Of a stretch of 5,357 nucleotides of DNA, positions 5,176-5,357 are shown piece by piece. The first letter of the stretch is position 1. Each line of letters opens with the position of its first letter. This DNA comes from Chloroflexota bacterium (GTDB taxonomy: Bacteria > Chloroflexota > Dehalococcoidia > DSTF01 > JACRBR01), in NCBI GenBank assembly GCA_021813085.1, contig JAKAMA010000199.1, forward strand, positions 1 to 5,357, given 5' to 3'. A program made the translations under genes and the position numbers. The notes beneath the pieces were generated by a model. That model was given only the letters and a program-made list of their open reading frames with translations. It was not told the DNA's origin and ran no database searches.

Positions 5176-5220
5176 GGTCAGCCGGTCAGCGCGTCAGGCT
5201 TCGGCCGCCCACTTGTCAGC
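5176..5220. repeat. Cluster of GTCAG(C) short repeats after the alcohol dehydrogenase stop
   Basis: GGTCAGC at 5176-5182 and 5184-5190 is followed by GTCAG at 5193-5197 and GTCAGC at 5215-5220. The first two copies are spaced by 8 bp and the third by 9. This may be slippage-derived noncoding sequence. No function is evident. Confidence 0.4.
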
Positions 5221-5249
5221 CGCCGACCTGTCGAACATCAGCAACACTC

Positions 5250-5296
5250 CGCCCCCCGGCCCCCTCTCTGCAATGTGGAGAGGGGGCCGGGGGGCG
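5250..5296. repeat. Perfect 19-bp-arm GC-rich palindrome (intergenic hairpin)
   Basis: The left arm (5250-5268) and right arm (5278-5296) are exact reverse complements around a 9-nt spacer, which a T-G wobble reduces to a 7-nt loop, GCAATGT. The arms contain runs of C and G and would form a very stable hairpin in RNA from either strand. There is no T-run after either arm, so it is not a canonical intrinsic terminator. Its place between the dehydrogenase stop and an apparently convergent gene suits a bidirectional transcript-end structure. Alternatively it is a copy of a dispersed palindromic repeat of the REP or MITE-like kind. Copy number cannot be judged from one window. Confidence 0.8.
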
Positions 5297-5299
5297 AGA

Positions 5300-5357
5300 T
5301 CACACGCGCCCCCGGACCGCGAACGCGCGCGCGCCCAGCGTGAATGCGCCTTGCGGT
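5300..5357 (-). CDS. Possible C-terminal end of a minus-strand gene (unidentified)
   Basis: On the minus strand a frame enters from beyond the window and ends at TGA (5302-5300), encoding 18 residues, PQGAFTLGARAFAVRGRV. Of the six frames here it has the strongest G/C bias at third positions, like the real genes of the window, which is why I list it. It would be convergent with the alcohol dehydrogenase gene, with the palindrome between them. The fragment is too short to identify a family. Confidence 0.35.
   Translation of the reverse strand, partial: PQGAFTLGARAFAVRGRV

Overview
This 5.36-kb window is a compact, GC-rich stretch of bacterial chromosome holding six recognisable protein genes, one tRNA gene and one conspicuous palindrome. 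I see no integrase, transposase, CRISPR array, toxin-antitoxin pair or phage gene. The GC content is well above half and third codon positions are mostly G or C, so nearly every real gene carries long spurious antisense frames. An HD-GYP protein, a DUF3467 protein, several non-TTGACA promoters and a GC-rich intergenic palindrome together suggest Chloroflexota, or less likely another high-GC lineage such as Actinomycetota. That assignment is inference only.

Layout. Bases 1-714 (+) are the 3' part of a membrane-anchored HD-GYP phosphodiesterase gene whose start lies upstream. Bases 913-1659 (+) encode an arylamine N-acetyltransferase with an intact Cys-His-Asp triad. It is convergent with a histidine-phosphatase gene at 1720-2364 (-). 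That gene follows an aldose 1-epimerase gene at 2449-3351 (-) but appears to have its own promoter. The epimerase gene is divergent from a 90-residue DUF3467 gene at 3452-3724 (+). A tRNA-Gln(UUG) gene at 3725-3798 (-) begins on the base directly after the DUF3467 stop codon, tail to tail. After a 227-bp regulatory gap comes an iron-containing alcohol dehydrogenase gene at 4026-5174 (+). The last 180 bp hold short GTCAG repeats, a perfect 19-bp-arm palindrome and probably the last codons of a minus-strand gene.

Function. The genes are mostly separately transcribed and do not form an obvious pathway. They cover c-di-GMP turnover, xenobiotic or arylamine acetylation, phosphoester hydrolysis, sugar mutarotation, decoding of Gln codons and NAD(P)-linked alcohol/aldehyde conversion. 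The more interesting signals are in the control DNA. The octamer GGTACGAT occurs in front of three separate genes. The epimerase has a promoter spaced so that transcription would start at or next to its ATG, suggesting a leaderless mRNA. The epimerase and DUF3467 promoters appear to overlap. I find no convincing evidence for a previously undescribed multi-gene system here.
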